Shown piece after piece: positions 1 through 10,828 of a stretch of DNA of 64,000 bases (positions are counted from its first letter, which is position 1; each line of letters starts with the position of its first letter). The position numbers and the translations under genes are program-made. The notes beneath the pieces were generated by a model. That model worked only from the letters and a program-made list of their open reading frames with translations, did no database searches and was not told where the DNA came from. This DNA comes from Ashinkailepas kermadecensis. Its lineage: Eukaryota; Arthropoda; Thecostraca; Neolepadidae. The DNA lies in the NCBI GenBank assembly GCA_034440615.1, contig JAOTOM010004125.1, positions 62,001-126,000 of the forward strand, given 5' to 3'.

Positions 1-272
1 GCCGAGGTTAAAAAATAGCGTCTGGATGAAAGAATCTCCAATTTTAAAGGACTTTTTTTAATATATATAATTGTTTGGAAGCCAGTATAGTAGCATAGTA
101 GATTCTGACACACATCGAGGGTTCCATGTTGATCAAGTTCTGCTTACAGCAAGAGTTGACAAAATCGGATCCGCCAGTGTCCACGTGCACGAACGTTGAC
201 GTGGTACAAGACGCTGAACGTGAACGTGAACGTTTTGGTAAACAAGAACAAAAATCCGGTAACATCCGGTAA
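1..272 (+). repeat. Partial copy of a hAT-like element, cut by the window edge
   Basis: Positions 1-272 match 48981-49245 almost base for base, with a few substitutions and small indels. The other copy lies inside a hAT-like element with terminal inverted repeats (48173-49537), so this is the internal part of a second member of that family whose left end is off the window. Both copies contain GGATCCGCCAGTG (167-179 here) and a short run of GAACGT units. Read forward, the 49.1-kb copy has a Ser/Thr/Val-rich stretch that could be the linker after a transposase N-terminus. No complete coding frame is present. Confidence 0.75.
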
Positions 273-2398
273 CATCACCGTAAAGTACGTTTATTGAACC
301 TAATTAATTTATCCAGCTCGTTCTAGACAACCATCGACCCCGTTGTGTTTCCATGATCATTCTCATCACTGGAATTGACACATGGAGGACCAGCGTGCTG
401 TCGAAGCGAACCAACTTTAACATAGGTCCGCATTTTGAGCCGGCTGCTCATCCCTTCCGGTGGAAACTCACCAGACCAGCTGCTCGCCATGTGCGCGGGG
501 GGCTGGGTGCCTGCTGTGTGAGCCCCGCACAGATGCGGTGGAACCACCGATCAGCTGTGCTGCATCACGCACGTAGCGAGTGAGAGGATGCACAACGCGT
601 AACCAACGAACTATTGTATCGCGGTGATGCCGCATGTGTGGCGGTACAATGCCACAATTGGTCACCGAGAAGGGTGTGTTTGGTTCTTCGGACGATGCAC
701 ATCGGCATAGGTGTCGCCACGGACTTTTGATAGGGGGACGAGAGGGGTCTAAAGCCGACTTTTCCTATGCAATGCAAGCAATGCCCTCACAGTGTAGAAG
801 AGTGTTTTGAGTGATGATAATATTGTCTAAGCTAACTTCTGACTCGTCAATGATATTGCTTTGAATTTTGCAGGGGCGGCGTGAGGTATGTAAGAATAGG
901 TAAGCAACATAGAATGAGTAGTTCAGTTTGAATTTTATATAGCCTCCAATACGCTTTACCAGTCAGCCGATGGACCTATTTATTGGGAGTAAACTAGATC
1001 GTGCCAGACTATCCAATTTGGCACCACTAATTAATTTAATGTTGTGTGCGGAAACTCCTCCATCACCCCTTCTAGAGAACCCCTGGTGGAGCCCGTGAAC
1101 ATACATCTCATCCTTCGCGCCACAAATTCGTTTAAATGGCTCTGAATCGACACTGCCGGCACTACCCGCAAAACATAATTCTGGTGACAACCTCTAAATC
1201 GGTCCCGCGTGTCCGTCAAACTAACCCTCGATATTCCACTGGATTATTGGGTATTTCTCTAGATCCACCACTTGTGCCCTACTTTAGCACAATTTCCTGG
1301 TGACACCCCTGAATCAGCACTTTCACCGCCCACGAAAAGTCTCTGATTGCACCTATGAATCAGCACCTCATCCTTCCAGACACAATGCACTGGAAACGGC
1401 CTTGGATTGGCACCTCCATCAGCGTAACCCCGGACGATGTCAATAAACTTGGCCTTAACTGACATCGCCGTCAACCCTCCACCCCCCTCCCACCCGATAT
1501 ACTCATGCTGTCGTCTCTGCATCGGCACTTCCAACCCTTGCTCCGGTGCACCCGGCTGGCGCTAGTTGTAGTAAACTAGCTACATTGCTGACATCGGAAG
1601 GCTTGGTCCCATTCCTCCGGCCTCTTCACTCGCTGAGCAGATGTTTTCTCGAGCAACGCAGCGAGAGCTACCAGTAACCTGGAAGCCTTATTTTTCATCA
1701 GTGAACTCGACATCTTCCCCTTCCCCCACACCAACTACACACACCCACACCTACCCACAATCGTTCTCCACCAAATTGGGCATGTGTCCGTTGGCTTTTT
1801 TACATCTTGCTTGTGTATTAAACATAATTCTGGCTGAATAAACGATAAGGCTAATATGATAAATATTGACATATTTTAATGGATGTATTATCTACATATT
1901 TCCATTAGAGAGAGAAGTCATGGACAGTATACTCTTCATCATTGTTTTAATTACATTCATTTTAAATTCTAGGATGTAACAAGCTGCATTTCAAGCACGT
2001 GCCCTCCGTAGGCTCTGTGCATTAAATCTGAAAGAATGGCAAGCTATGTGTTATTCTAGTCAGCGAGGCAAACAAGCTTCAATAAGTTTTTCTTCTGTTG
2101 AAATGGATTTTGATAGAACAATAATGGGTCAGGCTGAAGTAGGAGAACATTTGCTAGAAGTATTTAATGCGTAAGATATATTTGAACCCATTTTCACTGC
2201 AAAAATGTACATTAAGCATCACACCGCTTCCACGCATGGATAACAATGTTTATCTTGCCAATCCATGCAAACCATCATTGGAAATGTGGCGTACCTTTCG
2301 GCAATTCAAGAGTGCACGTTGTATCAAACCTTTAATTTTTGTCTTGCAAGATTCTGGGGTTGTGGCTGTTCAAAGTCAGATCAGGACCCTGTCTCAAT
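273..2398. other. No gene recognised; degenerate repeat at about 950-1540
   Basis: I see no supportable gene here; the short open frames are of random length. Between about 950 and 1540 the minus strand holds two or three strongly diverged copies of a roughly 110-150 bp unit. Each contains a block like GAAGGATGAG(A/G)TG followed by a GTCACCAG block. They could be an old tandem duplication or part of a decayed coding repeat; I could not assign a family. Confidence 0.35.
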
Positions 2399-2586
2399 AC
2401 AGTTCTTAGATGGGGGACGAGTGGTCTAGGGGTAAGATGCTCGTCTCACAATCGAAAGGTTGTGTGTTCGAGTCTCACCTGTCGCTACTCTTCGCCCGCG
2501 ACCAATCGGCGTGAGAGATTGGCGACGCTACATGACTCAACGGTCGACGTGTCGTAAAACCACTAACCAACCAACAGTTCTTAGAT
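2399..2586 (+). mobile_element. Complete tRNA-derived SINE with 13-bp target duplication
   Basis: The body, 2412-2573 (162 bp), is flanked by perfect direct repeats ACAGTTCTTAGAT at 2399-2411 and 2574-2586. The 5' head is tRNA-like: a box-A-like block (TGGTCTAGGGG near 2421), an anticodon-loop-like CTCACAA resembling tRNA-Val(CAC), and a B box (GTTCGAGTCTC at about 2466-2476). These are the internal RNA polymerase III promoter elements expected of a SINE. The unrelated body is followed by a tail of short ACCAA-type repeats. SINEs depend on a LINE reverse transcriptase in trans; several LINE families occur in this window, but a shared 3' end was not established. Perfect duplications suggest a young insertion. 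Confidence 0.88.
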
Positions 2587-3776
2587 CTGCATTGAAACAC
2601 ATTTCATGAACAAGCCAGGCAGGATACAGCTGACAGGTATGACTATGTGGATCGAAGAACATTGAAAAATATGAAATGTGAACCAGATCAGGCCCTTAGG
2701 TCAAAAGAAGGTCCAAGCTAGAACACTGTTATTGTCATCAAAACACTTAGTGCCACTCGATCGTTTTGAACAACAGGAAATATATAGTAGTAGATTATAT
2801 CCTCTAAAAGTGTATCGAGTGGCAAGCCAATATCAGGTCAGATTACTGAGATATGACCTGAAGCATCCATAGGGTACATGTATCTCAGCCATCCTGAAGG
2901 GAAAAGTACAGACTATTGCCAAGCAAAAAAGGCTTAGCCAGGGATATTTTGCAAGAGGATTTCATTTCTGATGCGGTTAGGATCCCAAAACTCTATTGAA
3001 AGACTTTGCGTTCTTCGAAGATTTTTGGAAATGTCTCGAGATTTAAAAAATGCATTTAAACTTAAAAGCAATCATTTCAAACACGGTGGGTGGAAACATT
3101 CGGTTTTTTCTTTTGTGGCACCCCTTACCTTTCCCTGAACGCAATCAGTTGAACAAATTATCATCTTCAACAGTTCACATATTTCCAGGTATTCGACCTT
3201 GAAGGTATCGGTGATCTTGACCTTTGTACGTGTCACTCTCTAGACTAAGTCCTCATTTTGCATATCACCAAAGCGAAGCACGAATTTGCATTTGCTTTAC
3301 AACCAGAGTTAAAAGCTACGGCGAAAACGAGTGACCGACTGCACCTCGATACAGACACGCCTAGCCTGGCCTGGATGTGAACCAAATTAACATATCAATA
3401 TGTTAAAAGAAGCTACAAGTATTGAAGTGTGTACCTGTACCTCTGGCAGGTACGAAAAAAGTTGGTAGGGGAAGTGGGGTCAAATTGAGCCTTCCTCACC
3501 GTGAGGCGTGGGAAACCCGCTTGACTGCCAGGGCTAAATATCACGGCGTTTGTGGATTGTGTCCCTCTGCCACCCCCCCCACCACCACTACCCCCACGAC
3601 GCCCATGTCCTCCGGCAGGCCTTGATCCCCTTCAGCGACCTTCGCGGACGCCGCTAGTGCTGATGCCGAACGGCAAATGAAGACACCACCAGACGGTTAG
3701 CACTGTCAGCCCATTATTCACCAGCCTCGACACCCCAGCCCCTCCGCCTGCGATCTGCACGTCGCCATTAGCCAGC
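2587..3776. other. No gene recognised
   Basis: Single-copy-looking, AT-rich to neutral DNA. Short open frames only; no transposon protein, RNA gene or tandem repeat was seen. Confidence 0.4.
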
Positions 3777-3779
3777 GTG

Positions 3780-3807
3780 TGACGTCAAAGTCGATTGTGT
3801 GACGTCA
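3780..3807. promoter_or_regulatory. Two perfect CRE palindromes
   Basis: TGACGTCA occurs at 3780-3787 and again at 3800-3807, 20 bp apart, just upstream of a minisatellite whose every unit contains the related core TGACGTGG (minus strand). TGACGTCA is the full cAMP-response element bound by CREB/ATF bZIP factors. No transcription unit is recognisable next to it, so a regulatory role is only inferred. Confidence 0.35.
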
Positions 3808-3956
3808 CGGCTGTCACTGTGACACGTGACAGGACGTGTGCCGGCGCGCGGCCCGGCCCGATCATTTCCGGCCGGATCTGCGCTCATCGATCACCAGCCG
3901 TCCGCTGCAAGGGTGACCGAGCCTTCCGGGCCTGCCAGGCGTCCGAGACTGGCCAG

Positions 3957-5251
3957 GTCACCACCCGGACCTGCCAGACCTCCCGGTGCGGCCACGTCAC
4001 CACCCGGGCCTCCCAGACCTCCCGGTGCGGCCACGTCACCACCCGGACCTCCCAGACCTCCCGGTGCGGCCACGTCACCACCCGGGCCTCCCAGACCTCC
4101 CGGTGCGGCCAGGTCACCACCCGGACCTCCCAGACCTCCCGGTGCGGCCGCGTCACCACCCGGACCTCCCAGACCTCCCGGTGCGGCCACGTCACCACCC
4201 GGACCTCCCAGACCTCCAGGTGCGGCCACGTCACCACCCGGACCTCCCAGACCTCCCGGTGCGGCCACGTCACCACCCGGACCTCGTCACCCCCAGACCT
4301 CCCGGTGCGGCCACGTCACCACCCGGGCCTCCCAGACCTCCCGGTGCGGCCACGTCACCACCCGGACCTCCCAGACCTCCCGGTGCGGCCACGTCACCAC
4401 CCGGACCTCCCAGACCTCCCGGTGCGGCCACGTCACCACCCGGACCTCCCAGACCTCCCGGTGCGGCCACGTCACCACCCGGACCTCCCAGACCTCCCGG
4501 TGCGGCCACGTCACCACCCGGACCTCCCAGACCTCCCGGTGCGGCCACGTCACCACCCGGACCTCCCAGACCTCCCGGTGCGGCCACGTCACCACCCGGA
4601 CCTCCCAGACCTCCCGGTGCGGCCACGTCACCACCCGGACCTCCCAGACCTCCCGGTGCGGCCACGTCACCACCCGGACCTCCCAGACCTCCCGGTGCGG
4701 CCACGTCACCACCCGGACCTCCCAGACCTCCCGGTGCGGCCACGTCACCACCCGGACCTCCCAGACCTCCCGGTGCGGCCACGTCACCACCCGGACCTGC
4801 CAGACCTTCCGGTGCGGCCACGTCACCACCCGGACCTGCCAGACCTTCCGGTGCGGCCGCGTCACCACCCGGACCTCCCAAGACCTCCCGGTGCGGCCGC
4901 GTCACCACCAGGACCTGCCAGACCTCCCGGTGCGGCCACGTCACCACCCGGACCTCCCAGACCTCCCGGTGCGGCCACGTCACCACCCGGACCTCCCAGA
5001 CCTCCCGGTGCGGCCACGTCACCACCCGGACCTCCCAGACCTCCCGGTGCGGCCACGTCACCACCCGGACCTGCCAGATCTTCCCGGTGCGGCCACGTCA
5101 CCATCCGGACCTCCCAGACTTCCCGGTGCGGCCACGTCACCAGCCGGACCTCCCAGACTTCCCGGTGCGGCCACGTCACCACCCGGACCTCCCAGACTTC
5201 CCGGTGCGGCCACGTCACCACCCGGTGCGGCCACGTCACCACCCGGACCTC
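3957..5251. repeat. 39-bp GC-rich minisatellite, about 33 copies
   Basis: Tandem units of 39 bp run almost unbroken, with a shorter or irregular unit near 4281-4295 and others near 4853-4890. Each unit includes GCCACGTCACC, the complement of GGTGACGTGGC. Because 39 is a multiple of 3 and the unit has no stop codon in several frames, long open frames appear on both strands; the repeated peptides are 13 residues long (for example TSRCGHVTTRTSQ). One frame looks collagen-like through proline and glycine richness. The frames are best read as by-products of the repeat. Confidence 0.95.
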
Positions 5252-5579
5252 TCAGCCTCCCGCGCTTTGGCTCGGCGATATGATGTTTGAGCCACGAACA
5301 CCATGGCACCCATAAGTGACCCGAGGAGACTATGCATCACGGTTGCCATCGTTATCTGCTAACGGCTCCCCACTCTGAACACCCGACGTCAATGCCAGGG
5401 CATCATCACTCTATGTGATGGGTTTCTGGGCCTGCGTCCGGAGTGTGCTTGTGTTTTTTGTGCGTTTTTATGCTTTATTTGACCTGTGTGGTTATGTTGC
5501 ATTTGTGCATAACAGCGAAAGTACATTTGGTAGGCGACACAATAGCTTACTAGAAATTAAGCAGTGTGAACAATGTATT

Positions 5580-5582
<3 letters not shown>
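5252..5582. other. No gene recognised
   Basis: Unique-looking DNA between the 39-bp minisatellite and a TA-rich microsatellite. No supportable feature. Confidence 0.4.
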
Positions 5583-5840
<258 letters not shown>

Positions 5841-6060
5841 TGCTGAAAAGAGTGCAGAGCAAAGCCACCACACTCGTCACAATGGTGCTGAGTATAGTTG
5901 AACTTCAGATATTTTATGAGCTATTCCGCCACTCACGCACCCGAGCTTTATCGCATTTTCGAGCTATATTGTACATCACCGCAGTTCAATGTACATATAT
6001 TGAACCAGTCCTTCTGCTGGCAGAAATTGTTGAACGGCGACCATGTGTGCGCACGTTTAT

Positions 6061-6313
6061 CCGAGCTGGGTCACATTCCTCCAGTGAACAAGTCTGTCCG
6101 AACTAGGTCACATTCCTCCAGTGAACACGTCTGTCCGAGCTGGGCCACATTCCTCCAGTCAACACGTCTGTCCGAGCTGGGTCACATTCCTCCAGTGAAC
6201 ACGTCTGTCCGGGCTGGGTCACATTCCTCCAGTGAACACGTCTGTCCGAGCTGGGCCACATTCCTCCAGTGAACACGTCTGTCCGAGCTGGGTCAATTCC
6301 GTCTCCATTGAAC
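6061..6313. repeat. 37-bp minisatellite, about 6-7 copies
   Basis: Units of 37 bp carry the blocks CACATTCCTCCAGTGAACAC and GTCTGTCCGAGCTGGG. Copies differ at a few positions (gggcc/gggtc, gtgaac/gtcaac), and the last unit is degenerate. The period is not a multiple of 3, so translations cycle through frames. Confidence 0.93.
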
Positions 6314-7038
6314 ACGTGTGTCATCGTCCGATCTCAGCCGTGAGTGGACTGGCGAAGAGAAAGGCCTCGCCACACCTGTGACCCTTCCATTCTCACTTTC
6401 TGGTGAGCTCGCTGGCTTGACACCGGTCCGCAAGATACTGGCGCCATTTCTGACTACTTTTTCCTTGCGGATTAAAATCTGGTGGTGGCCAGCCAAAGTC
6501 ATTGCCATCCCCACGCACGCTCACGAGCAATACCGGCCAGAAATATTGTCATACATCTACATTCAAGACGTCATTCAACTGTACCCCCGTCAACTCCTTA
6601 CCAGTCAACTCTACTATTCCTTCCTCGCCTACTCTCCTTAACTCGGCACTCCTCACGCCACTTTACTCTACCTATAACACTAACACATACATACACACGG
6701 AAACAGCCGACATCACCAACACGGTGGCAGGCTGGTAAAATTCACTCCCACACGCACACATATTGTCATCAGCATAATGGCGACACACGAACGCAAGCAT
6801 TGCCAAGACTGGTCGGCACAAAATACGGTGATGCGCGGCGTGGCCGACTTCAGTCCCCAGGTAATTACTCGGCTCGCTCCGCCCCTGTCTCGCACACATT
6901 AGCCCTAGGCGCACACGTGACACGGTCCACTCGCGAATGGAAACAAACTGTCACCACGCAATAGGCGCCGTCTCCCGGTCCTGCACTGATGGTGACTGTG
7001 TCACGGCGACCCACCCACCTGACCCGGGGCTGTACGGG

Positions 7039-7040
<2 letters not shown>
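6314..7040. other. No gene recognised
   Basis: Unique-looking DNA, no tandem structure. Open frames up to 160 codons show no family resemblance I can name. Confidence 0.35.
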
Positions 7041-7129
<89 letters not shown>

Positions 7130-7204
7130 AGTATATATATATATATATATATATTCCACCATATATATATATATATATATATATACCTTTATATATATTA
7201 TATA
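7041..7204. repeat. (CT)n followed by (TA)n microsatellite
   Basis: An uninterrupted CT run to about 7125 changes to (TA)n at 7134-7155 and 7160-7200. Poly-Arg/Glu and Ser/Leu frames here are artefacts. Confidence 0.97.
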
Positions 7205-7765
7205 AAAATAAAGAGCGACTGTCGCCTGATCGCCGGGAGGCGTTGTCCGTGTCCTTATCACCTGTGTCGGGTGGATGACACCCCGCGGTAATCGAGTGGG
7301 AACTATTCTGAAGCCGGTAGAACTGTAGTCGGTCATGAATACCATGGGCCATATCAGTTTCAGTGGAACGTCGTAAGGGTCGTAAGGTTGAACTTTGCGG
7401 AATTGGCCGGGTGCGGCTACGAAGTTGGTGACCAGCATCGGCTCAGCACTGGGCGGGAACGTGCGTATATGCCTGCAACAGGCTGGGAGACATTCCCAGG
7501 AGCCAACAACCCGATCTAAGACCAAGGACAGATTATGAAATCGAAAATTTAATCAGACAAAAAATGTTAGACTGCGAGCGTTGTGACCATCCAAGCCACG
7601 TGGAAGACGTCGATCGGGTCAGGATAAATAGTTGTGCCAATTAGTGTTATGCACATGCTTCACGCCATGAACACTTCCCGTAAATCTAACCGTGTATCAC
7701 GATAAGTCTTGCAACTGGGGCTGAACAAAAATATAAACGCCGTATCCTACGGATGCTAAATATTG
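7205..7765. other. No gene recognised
   Basis: Unique-looking sequence between microsatellites with no supportable feature. Confidence 0.35.
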
Positions 7766-7768
7766 ACA

Positions 7769-7805
<37 letters not shown>

Positions 7806-7832
7806 ATGTGTGTGCGTGTGTGCATGTGTGTA
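7766..7832. repeat. (TA)n-(TG)n microsatellite
   Basis: TA repeats pass into TG-rich imperfect repeats. Confidence 0.95.
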
Positions 7833-8356
7833 TTGTTTATAATAATATACAATAATATAACCATATGTAAATATATGTCGGACACGGCGGCCACGTTGTC
7901 GGGGTGTCCGGGTGGGTGCCGACCGGGCAGTCGCCGCCGTCACAACTGTGGCGCGCGCGCGACAGTCTGACGGCGCGCGCTGCCGACATCGCTGACCGCC
8001 GCCAACTTGGGCACCGATCGGCGCACCGCCGCAGCAACAGCGGCCGCCCGGGCCGGGACGAGTGCACAATGGGCCAGAATGGCCTAAAAAGTGGCACTTA
8101 CTGGAATTTCGAAGTTCGTCAAAACTCGATAGTTTTACCGTAGATCGTCTGCAAAATGTTTCCACCATTCGAAAACAGTATTTTATCTTTGATATGCCAG
8201 CACCCATGTCCATAAATATACGCAGCCAGTCATACTAGTATAGTGTGTTTATCTGTTTCCTTGCAAACACGTAATTCCATTCTCAGGTTCTAAGTATTCT
8301 CATTCTTCTTCAAAGACTCGAAACCAGTAATTTTTCCTTTCATTGAATGGCCCAGA
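7833..8356. other. No gene recognised; GC-rich block 7880-8060
   Basis: A CpG-dense block at about 7880-8060 sits in AT-richer surroundings. No continuous frame looks coding. Confidence 0.3.
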
Positions 8357-8412
8357 TCCGACCACAACGCGCACCGCACCACTCGAGCGGCGCGGTGCGC
8401 ATTGTGGTCGGA
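8357..8412. repeat. 56-bp near-perfect palindrome
   Basis: Arms of 28 bp meet at CTCGAG, with three mismatched pairs. Outer arms 8357-8377 and 8392-8412 match at 20 of 21 positions. It would form a long GC-rich hairpin in RNA or a cruciform in DNA. No adjacent gene explains it as a terminator. Confidence 0.85.
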
Positions 8413-8640
8413 CGCCCGCCGTCTCGGGCCGACCAGGCTGGTAGTTTGCGTCCAGTTAGGTGCGCCGAGGAACTTATTTATCCAATTGTAATGTGTGGGC
8501 TGAAGTTTCGGAGAGAGTGGTTCGCTCAGAACGAGACTCGCGGGAACCGTGCGCTCGGGTCTTTCCAGCTATTGTCGTCGGGCTCGACGTGGCTCGCACA
8601 AAGATGGTAACGTATCTAGCATATCCATCTGCATATCTAA
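8413..8640. other. No gene recognised
   Basis: Short unique-looking stretch between the palindrome and the 3' end of the CR1/L2-like LINE. Confidence 0.4.
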
Positions 8641-8666
8641 CAGACAGACAGACAGACAGACAGACA
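8641..8666 (-). repeat. (CAGA)n tail at the 3' end of the LINE
   Basis: Six to seven CAGA units. On the minus strand this is a (TGTC)n tail immediately after the LINE 3' UTR. Short microsatellite-like 3' tails, rather than poly(A), are known for CR1/L2-type LINEs, which supports the orientation and 3' end assigned here. Confidence 0.7.
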
Positions 8667-9408
8667 TGTATTAAGGCCATCCACAATTAACTCGTGGCTA
8701 TTACAGCCTCACGTCATACACATAAAAAGAGGTCGGCAGAAGTATCATACATTCAGATATTGTCTACAAGCAGTCATACAAGCAGACACATAAAATGGGC
8801 GCTAAGTACCTCCACAGTCCCGGGTTCCTACGCAGGTGACGCTTTAAGTGCGGTTCAAACAAGGGGATGGGTAGCCGCGTCAGATCGGGCGGCAAGGCAT
8901 TGTATTGTCTAGCCGCGCGACTACAAAAACGTCGCTTGCCCATGTCGGTTCGCGATCTGGGCACGTACAGATCGCTGTCTTGCCTGGTGGTCCTGTCACG
9001 TGTCTGTGATACCAGAGCAAATTCACAGGCTAGTGACTCTGGTTCACCTAGGCGACGCATCTTGTGCAGCAAGGTCAGCGTGTGGTACTGAACGAGGTCC
9101 CGCGCGCTCAGCCAGCCCAACTTCTCCAGCAGATCCGATACATGATCAAATTTTTTGCGGCCGAAAATTACTTTTGCTACATAGTTAATAATGTTTTGGA
9201 TGCGAGACAGATTCTTTTGCGTTCTATTGCCGTACACCGAAATACAATACCGGATCTGCGAGAGTACCAAGGCATTTACTAAAGTGGAGATGACAGCGGG
9301 AGACAGGTAACTCCTCAGATGCGACAGACCACTCAAAGTACCGAAGCAGCGCCTAGTGATAGTGGAGACGTGGGAGTCCCAGCTGAGAGAGCGGTCAAAT
9401 ATTAATCC
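8667..9408 (-). pseudogene. CR1/L2-like LINE: ORF2 C-terminal part and 3' UTR
   Basis: A 190-codon minus frame (9336-8764) shows the region that follows the reverse transcriptase in CR1/L2-type LINE ORF2: a block around LVLSQIRYCISVYG, an RIQNIINYVAKVIFG stretch, then RAARQYNALPPDLTRL near the end. The last block corresponds to the family's usual 'WNxLP' C-terminus. It is out of frame with the upstream reverse transcriptase part, so ORF2 is broken. The 3' UTR runs to the (CAGA)n tract. Confidence 0.85.
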
Positions 9409-10433
9409 GATATTTTTAGCTTCCGAGATGGGAGTTAGATCGTAATCGAGAAATTTTACGGTAATTTCGGGGAGGGGCGGGGGTGCGCAAATTTTGCTTA
9501 CTTCCCAGCAGCATCAGTTGAGTCTTTCCGGCATCCACTTTGAGGCCGTTTGCACGAAACCAAGAGTCAAGAGAGGCCAAACATATTCCATCCTCGTGAC
9601 GATGTTTCGAAATTCCGATTTTTACCACTAACCCAAATTTGGGTGTCGTCCGCATATTGGACTACCACTGCACCTTCAACGCACAGACTGAGGTCGTTGG
9701 CGAAGATGCAGCAGAGGAGCGGGCCGAGAGCAGATCCCTGAAAGACACCAATGCTGTTGGGAAGCGGAGTAAACTTTTTGAGATTGCCCAGATTGTCAGT
9801 GAGGCTGACACTCTGGGTATGATCGCAAAGGTATGCAGAGGACCAAGAAGTGTCGATACCGTGGATGCTTAATTTAGTCAAGAGCCTTGAGTGATCAATC
9901 ACATCAAAGCATTTGCTCAAGTCCAGCAGGCAAAGAAGGGATAACTCACCTCGGTCATTGGCGGATAGGATATGATCGGACATGGAAGTCAGCGCGGTTT
10001 CTGTCGAGGGACGTGGACGGAAACCATGCTGGGTTGAGGACAGGAGGTGGATTTGGGACATGTAATTGTAGAGCTGCTGGTGAATGGCACGCTCTACAAT
10101 TGTGGCAATGACAGGAACTATGGAAATAGGACGGCAGTTGGAAGGGCTGGTAGGATCGCCCGACTTAAAGATAGGATGAACAAGGGAGTGCTTCCAGGAT
10201 CGAGGAACATCAGAAAAGGAAATGCTGGAGTTGGTCAAATGCAGGAGCACCGTGCCGATCGCGTCAAAGGACAGGCGCACCATGTGCATGCTGACCCCGT
10301 CCTCACCGCAAGCCGACAAGCCACTCATCCCCAGGATGACGGTCCTCAGCTCTGACAGCGTCAGAGGTGCCACACAAAACGCACGGGTGCCAACACCTGG
10401 TAGACGGCATGCTAGGTCTGGCATATCTCCCAT
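9409..10433 (-). pseudogene. CR1/L2-like LINE: reverse transcriptase domain
   Basis: A 288-codon minus frame holds successive reverse transcriptase blocks: a thumb-proximal WKHSLVHPIFKSG, the SNCRPISIVPVI block, TQHGFRPRPSTETAL, LCLLDLSKCFDVIDH, and the catalytic YADDTQIW (YADD encoded at 9645-9656). A later block (SWFRANGLKVDAGKTQ) continues in another frame at 9655-9416, so there is a frameshift just after YADD. The expected PQGSxLGP block reads FQGSALGPLL. The protein would copy LINE RNA at a nicked target; this copy is dead. Confidence 0.9.
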
Positions 10434-10828
10434 CTATCTCACCTCATTCGCAACACGCGGACCAATGCCAACGAAATAATTGTTCAGTTCATCGGGTGTG
10501 GCGTCGAGCATCTTACGGACGGACTTCCCACCACTGACGGTGGATCTGATGTGCTGCCACATCGATCGACGTCCGTCCTCCTGGATGTGCCGCTGAATGT
10601 CATTGCGGGTGTCACGGCGTATTGCGGACCGTACCGCTCTGTTTAGGACGACATATTCTGGTGACCTGTGACCGTGTTCAGCCAACGCCACGCGACGGCG
10701 AGACATTAGATCTTTGGTGGGGTCGGTGACGGGAGGGGCGCTGGGATTGCGAATGGACACGGCTCTAACCGGGGAATGGGCGTCAAAAATCGGAAGAAAT
10801 ACACTGAGAAAACAGTCCCACTTCTGAG
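10434..10828 (-). pseudogene. CR1/L2-like LINE: linker between endonuclease and reverse transcriptase
   Basis: The minus frame carries WDCFLSVFLPIFDAHSPV and later SRRRVALAEHG and NNYFVGIG, the pattern usually found between endonuclease and reverse transcriptase in CR1/L2 ORF2 (a '...FdaHaPvr' block followed by a basic helical part). It is cut at 10828 by the hAT-type insertion; the sequence picks up again at 13276. CTTCTGAG (10821-10828) is one copy of the target duplication. Confidence 0.82.

Noticed and set aside
2412..2490. Functional tRNA gene
   Set aside because: The tRNA-like head lacks a convincing acceptor stem and is followed by a SINE body, tail and target duplications, so it is a SINE promoter region.
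3795..5315. Collagen-like or Pro-rich proteins of up to 506 residues
   Set aside because: All are translations of a 39-bp tandem repeat. The period is 13 codons, so frames stay open on both strands at once; no start context, domain or codon bias supports a gene.
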